Of a stretch of DNA of 8,653 bases, positions 6,276-8,653 are shown in pieces. Source of the DNA: CAVPRW01 sp046727435 [NCBI: bacterium] (GTDB lineage Bacteria; Tectomicrobia; Entotheonellia; J063). A model generated the notes under the pieces. The model saw only the letters and a program-made list of their open reading frames with translations. It did not search any database and was not told the origin of the DNA. Position 1 is the stretch's first letter; each line of letters opens with the position of its first letter. The stretch is from positions 1 to 8,653 of the forward strand of contig JBKPCR010000246.1 of the NCBI GenBank assembly GCA_046727435.1, given 5' to 3'. The translations under genes were made by a program, and so were the position numbers.

Positions 6276-6305
6276 TTTGAGACACGCCATCGCGAGAGAA
6301 GTTCC
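6276..6305 (-). promoter_or_regulatory. ECF (RpoE-type) promoter, probably autoregulatory
   Basis: Read on the minus strand, GGAACTT (6305-6299) is followed after 15 bases by GTCTCAAA (6283-6276). GGAACTT is the classical -35 of RpoE-like sigma factors, and the spacing and GTCT-type -10 fit. It points at the sigma/anti-sigma genes, with an expected start near 6270 and a leader of about 165 bases before GTG 6105. Autoregulation by the encoded sigma factor is inferred from the family's habit, not shown here. Confidence 0.65.
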
Positions 6306-6446
6306 CTGGACTGGCGGCGATGATCGATCAAGGGGAGGTCGGCGTCGCACTTCGCCAGGACATGCTACATTGCGTCATACATTTCCACACCAGCCATAAT
6401 GGTATACGAAACCGACGGGCTGCCGCAAGAGAAATGTCGCCGTCGA

Positions 6447-6475
6447 TTGCAATCACCCGCCCCATTCGTTATACT
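6447..6475 (+). promoter_or_regulatory. Sigma-70-type promoter candidate for the PNPOx-UbiA-like gene
   Basis: TTGCAA (6447-6452) and TATACT (6470-6475) are separated by exactly 17 bases; they match the housekeeping consensus at four and five of six positions. Transcription would start near 6482, giving a leader of about 125 bases before ATG 6608. It lies inside the upstream open frame that begins at 6320, which supports the later start. Confidence 0.5.
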
Positions 6476-6607
6476 CACAGCGCTTCGCGGGGCTTGGCAA
6501 GCGTTTGGCCGTCGGTAAACTGCGTCCGAGCGGACTGGGATGGCTCCCGTACACAAGGACTGCTGCCGACGCGACCTCCCACTGGGCGGATGCTGAGGTC
6601 ACATGCT

Positions 6608-7954
6608 ATGGATGCGCTACAAGCGAGGTTTCGCGACAAAGCCTCGGAGATGCTGCAAAACACCCCGACGATCACCGTGGCGATGGGACGTGGGCGCACG
6701 TTCGCCATCGAGACCTGTTACGTCGTGGGCAATAGCGATGAGCTGCATTGCATTGTGAAGCCGACTCCGGCGATCGTCGAAGCCGTGCGAGATGATGCAC
6801 ACGTGGCGTTTACCGTCAATCAAGGATTTCCGACACAGATGTTGCAAGGGGTAGGGCGGGCCTTTTTCCTCGGCGGCCTGGACCTTCACCCCCAGATCCG
6901 CGAGCAGGCCCTGGCGAAGATCCCAGATGCGACAGCTTTCCTGACCACTATCCGCAACCTGGGTGTCGTAAAGATTCTGCCCGATCAGATTGCCGTAACT
7001 GATGACACCAATTTGGGCCTCGGACCGCGTCCGGTATACATCCCGACAGCTGCCAAAGCCTTACCTGATCAACACCGTTGCTGGATACAGGCGCTGGGGC
7101 TGGCATCATGGCCGCTCGTGCTTATCCCCGTGCTCATCGCTGCCCTGATGGCGAGGAATGCAGCGCTGGACGTCAGGTGGTGGCTGCTGGCGTCGGTGTG
7201 TCTTGTGGCCATTCTCGTGCATACGGGGACGGCCCTCCTGGCCACCTATACGGGTTTTCGTCGCCACATCCATCGTAGTGAGGCTCTGGGTGTCAACCGT
7301 TTGCTCCATGAGGGGCTGTTGTCGACACATCAGGTCTGGGAAGCAGGGATCCTGTGCTTGGCGGTGGGGTCGTTCCTTGGCCTTTTCCTGGTGGGGCTGC
7401 GAGGTACACCCCTGCTGCTCATCGGTGTGATCGGTGTGGTGGGAGGATTGTTCTATGCGGGTTGGCCACTGTATCTGTCGTCGCGACTACTCGAAGATGT
7501 GGCTGTATTCGTCGGTCTCGGACCGCTGCTCGTCCTTGGCGCCTTCGATACGCTGACGGGCCGCCTTCATGTAGTGCCCTTCCTGGTGTCGCTCCCCCTT
7601 GGGTTCCTCGCCGAGTCAATCCTCCATGCCAGCCATCTGCAAACGTTTTCTGTAGACGTCACCGCAAGGGTCCGCACCCTGGCGGGAGTGTTGGGATGGG
7701 AGAGAGCACGGCTGCTCTTCTATGCCCTGGCCGGCATGCCCTATGTCCTGGTAGCGCTACTGATCCTCGCGAGGGCGCTGCCGGTTTGGGCCTGGTTGAC
7801 ATTTCTGAGCGTTCCTTTGACAGGGCGAAGCATCCTATTGTTGGGGCGTGCGACAGCGGATCAAATACAGCTGCTCGCTGGCCTTGATCGGCAGATGACA
7901 CAGGCATATCTGGCCTTCGGCGTCCTGCTGATATGCAGTCTGATCCTGGGATAG
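6608..7954 (+). CDS. Fusion of PNPOx-like split-barrel domain and MenA/UbiA-like membrane domain with degraded Asp motifs
   Basis: 448 aa from ATG 6608, with GAGG (6595-6598) nine bases upstream. Residues 1-135 form a PNPOx-like FMN-binding split barrel (RFRDKASEMLQNTPTITVAM, ELHCIVKPTPAIVEAVRDD, VAFTVNQGFPTQMLQGVGRA). Residues 165-448 contain about eight or nine hydrophobic helices in MenA/UbiA order: SEALGVNRLLHEGLLSTHQV (224-243), GGLFYAGWPLYLSSR (279-293), EDVAVFVGLGPLLVLGAF (296-313) and LGFLAESILHASHL (331-344). In MenA the first catalytic motif is NDxxDxxxxxD; here the stretch is ATYTGFRRHIH (212-222), with no Asp. The second (NxxRDxxxD type) is SHLQTFSVD (342-350), where only Asp350 remains. 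Prenyl transfer needs Mg-diphosphate bound by these aspartates, so the protein is probably not an active prenyltransferase; it may bind a quinone or lipid substrate with flavin chemistry. That is inference. Confidence 0.75.
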   Translation: MDALQARFRDKASEMLQNTPTITVAMGRGRTFAIETCYVVGNSDELHCIVKPTPAIVEAVRDDAHVAFTVNQGFPTQMLQGVGRAFFLGGLDLHPQIREQALAKIPDATAFLTTIRNLGVVKILPDQIAVTDDTNLGLGPRPVYIPTAAKALPDQHRCWIQALGLASWPLVLIPVLIAALMARNAALDVRWWLLASVCLVAILVHTGTALLATYTGFRRHIHRSEALGVNRLLHEGLLSTHQVWEAGILCLAVGSFLGLFLVGLRGTPLLLIGVIGVVGGLFYAGWPLYLSSRLLEDVAVFVGLGPLLVLGAFDTLTGRLHVVPFLVSLPLGFLAESILHASHLQTFSVDVTARVRTLAGVLGWERARLLFYALAGMPYVLVALLILARALPVWAWLTFLSVPLTGRSILLLGRATADQIQLLAGLDRQMTQAYLAFGVLLICSLILG

Positions 7955-8036
7955 GGGATGGAGCAGCCGAGACACAGGATAGGGAGCGTGACAGGTACGA
8001 GAGAACCGACGTTCAATGCACAGCAGGAGGTGCATC

Positions 8037-8653
8037 ATGGCCGAAGGAAAGCTGACTGTAGGCAATGTAGACGTTTTAGCCCTTACCGATGGTGAGGGAG
8101 ATTTCCCCTTCCCCTTAAGTCAACTCTTTCCAAGTGTCCCGGCCGAGGCATGGACACCCTTCCGCCAACGCTACCCCGAGCTTTTTGGCGGCCCCGACAC
8201 CTGGCGCAATCATTACGGCTGTTACCTTCTGCGTTCGCAGGGGCGCACTATCCTGGTAGATACCGGCATCGGCAGTAAGGCAACTAATCCTGGGATGGTC
8301 AACATGCTTGCCGGTGGCGTGGATGGCCGTCTTATGGCGGAATTGCAGGCCGCGGGAGTCCGTCCGGAAGATGTAGATACAGTGTTCTTCACCCATTTGC
8401 ACCCAGACCATGTAGGTTGGAACCTTGTACAAGGGGGTGCCAACCCCAGACCGACTTTCCCTCGGGCCAGATATGTCGTGCACCAGGCCGATTGGGAAAC
8501 CTTTAACCGACCAGAAGTCCGCGCTTCGTTCCCGTTCCAATACTGGGAAGAGACCCTTAGTCCGCTGGAGAACCTGGGTGTACTCGACCTGGTCTCGGGT
8601 GAGCGAACCCTGACCGGTGAAATCACCGCCATCCCAACGCCGGGCCATACTCC
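8037..8653 (+). CDS. Metallo-beta-lactamase-fold hydrolase, 5' part
   Basis: 205 residues are visible before the window ends; no stop is reached. AGGAGG (8025-8030) lies six bases before ATG 8037. The fold's metal motif is THLHPDHVGWN (119-129), giving His120, His122, Asp124 and His125 of HxHxDH, and the third-histidine motif TPGHT appears at 201-205. Before them are the core strands GCYLLRSQGRTILVDTGIGS (61-80). There is no signal peptide, so it is cytoplasmic. The SxLHPDHVGWN-like signature and the DTGIGS pattern are shared with the lactonase and aryl-hydrolase branches (for example N-acyl-homoserine lactonases), but the substrate cannot be deduced. It follows the PNPOx-UbiA-like gene by 82 bp on the same strand and could share its transcript. 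Confidence 0.88.
   Translation, partial: MAEGKLTVGNVDVLALTDGEGDFPFPLSQLFPSVPAEAWTPFRQRYPELFGGPDTWRNHYGCYLLRSQGRTILVDTGIGSKATNPGMVNMLAGGVDGRLMAELQAAGVRPEDVDTVFFTHLHPDHVGWNLVQGGANPRPTFPRARYVVHQADWETFNRPEVRASFPFQYWEETLSPLENLGVLDLVSGERTLTGEITAIPTPGHT

Larger units (their letters stand above)
6106..6607. other. Divergent intergenic control region without a supported gene
   Basis: These 502 bases separate the minus-strand sigma gene from the plus-strand PNPOx-UbiA-like gene. Both flanking reading frames stay open into it (to 6285 on the minus strand and 6320 on the plus strand), but the translated extensions show no family pattern. The region holds two promoter candidates in opposite directions: the ECF-type promoter at 6276-6305 (minus) and a housekeeping-type promoter at 6447-6475 (plus). 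I see no RNA gene, riboswitch or strong terminator in it. Confidence 0.6.

Noticed and set aside
6106-6285. N-terminal extension of the sigma factor up to ATG 6285
   Set aside because: No sigma homology, a better ribosome binding site at GTG 6105, and the ECF-type promoter would start transcription inside it.
5884-6399. 171-aa plus-strand frame over the sigma gene start
   Set aside because: It lies opposite conserved sigma region 2 and has no motif of its own.
6370-6400. Second promoter candidate, TTGCGT followed by CATAAT
   Set aside because: The spacer is about 19 bases and both hexamers are weak; the site at 6447-6475 is better.
6320-6607. N-terminal extension of the PNPOx-UbiA-like protein from ATG 6320
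   Set aside because: No conserved sequence; a promoter candidate lies inside it, and ATG 6608 has a ribosome binding site just before the PNPOx domain begins.
8115-8648. 177-aa minus-strand frame
   Set aside because: It lies opposite the metallo-beta-lactamase-fold gene, whose metal motifs and ribosome binding site are clear.

Overview
The window is about 8.65 kb of GC-rich bacterial DNA, densely packed with genes and with no rRNA, tRNA or CRISPR. The gene content (a four-helix-bundle S23-type protein, a formylglycine-generating-enzyme-fold protein, a free-standing desulforedoxin, a small membrane-anchored or exported cupredoxin, HD-GYP signalling, an ECF sigma/anti-sigma pair, and palindromic plus CTCAGCA-type repeats between genes) suggests an environmental, metal-rich redox bacterium. 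Methylomirabilota (NC10) or Nitrospirota would fit, but this is inference; no marker gene is present.

Layout, left to right. Positions 1-974 (+): the 3' end of a four-helix-bundle protein gene, then a closely linked SUMF1/FGE-fold gene whose first codons contain a heptanucleotide tandem repeat. 1049-1846 (+): an enoyl-CoA hydratase/isomerase-family enzyme. 1847-2000: a strongly palindromic, MITE/REP-like intergenic repeat. 2014-2939 (+): a 39-residue desulforedoxin followed 14 bp later by an SDR that resembles peroxisomal trans-2-enoyl-CoA reductase. 2944-2979: a small hairpin made from the same CTCAGCA motif. 3000-3386 (+): a cupredoxin. 3529-4494 (+): a receiver-HD-GYP response regulator, convergent with the next block. 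4539-6105 (-): an ECF sigma factor and its zinc-finger, single-TM anti-sigma factor, behind an ECF-type promoter at 6276-6305. 6106-6607: a divergent control region. 6608-7954 (+): a fusion of a PNPOx-like split barrel with a MenA/UbiA-like membrane domain that has lost most of its aspartates. 8037-8653 (+): the 5' part of a metallo-beta-lactamase-fold hydrolase, cut by the window edge.

How they may work together. The enoyl-CoA hydratase-like and enoyl-CoA reductase-like enzymes suggest acyl-CoA metabolism. Desulforedoxin and cupredoxin are small metal redox proteins that could carry electrons or respond to oxidants. The sigma/anti-sigma pair probably senses an envelope signal, and its promoter looks autoregulated. 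The most unusual protein is the PNPOx-UbiA-like fusion at 6608: the membrane scaffold is clearly MenA-like, but both metal/diphosphate-binding Asp motifs are degraded, so it is probably not an ordinary prenyltransferase.
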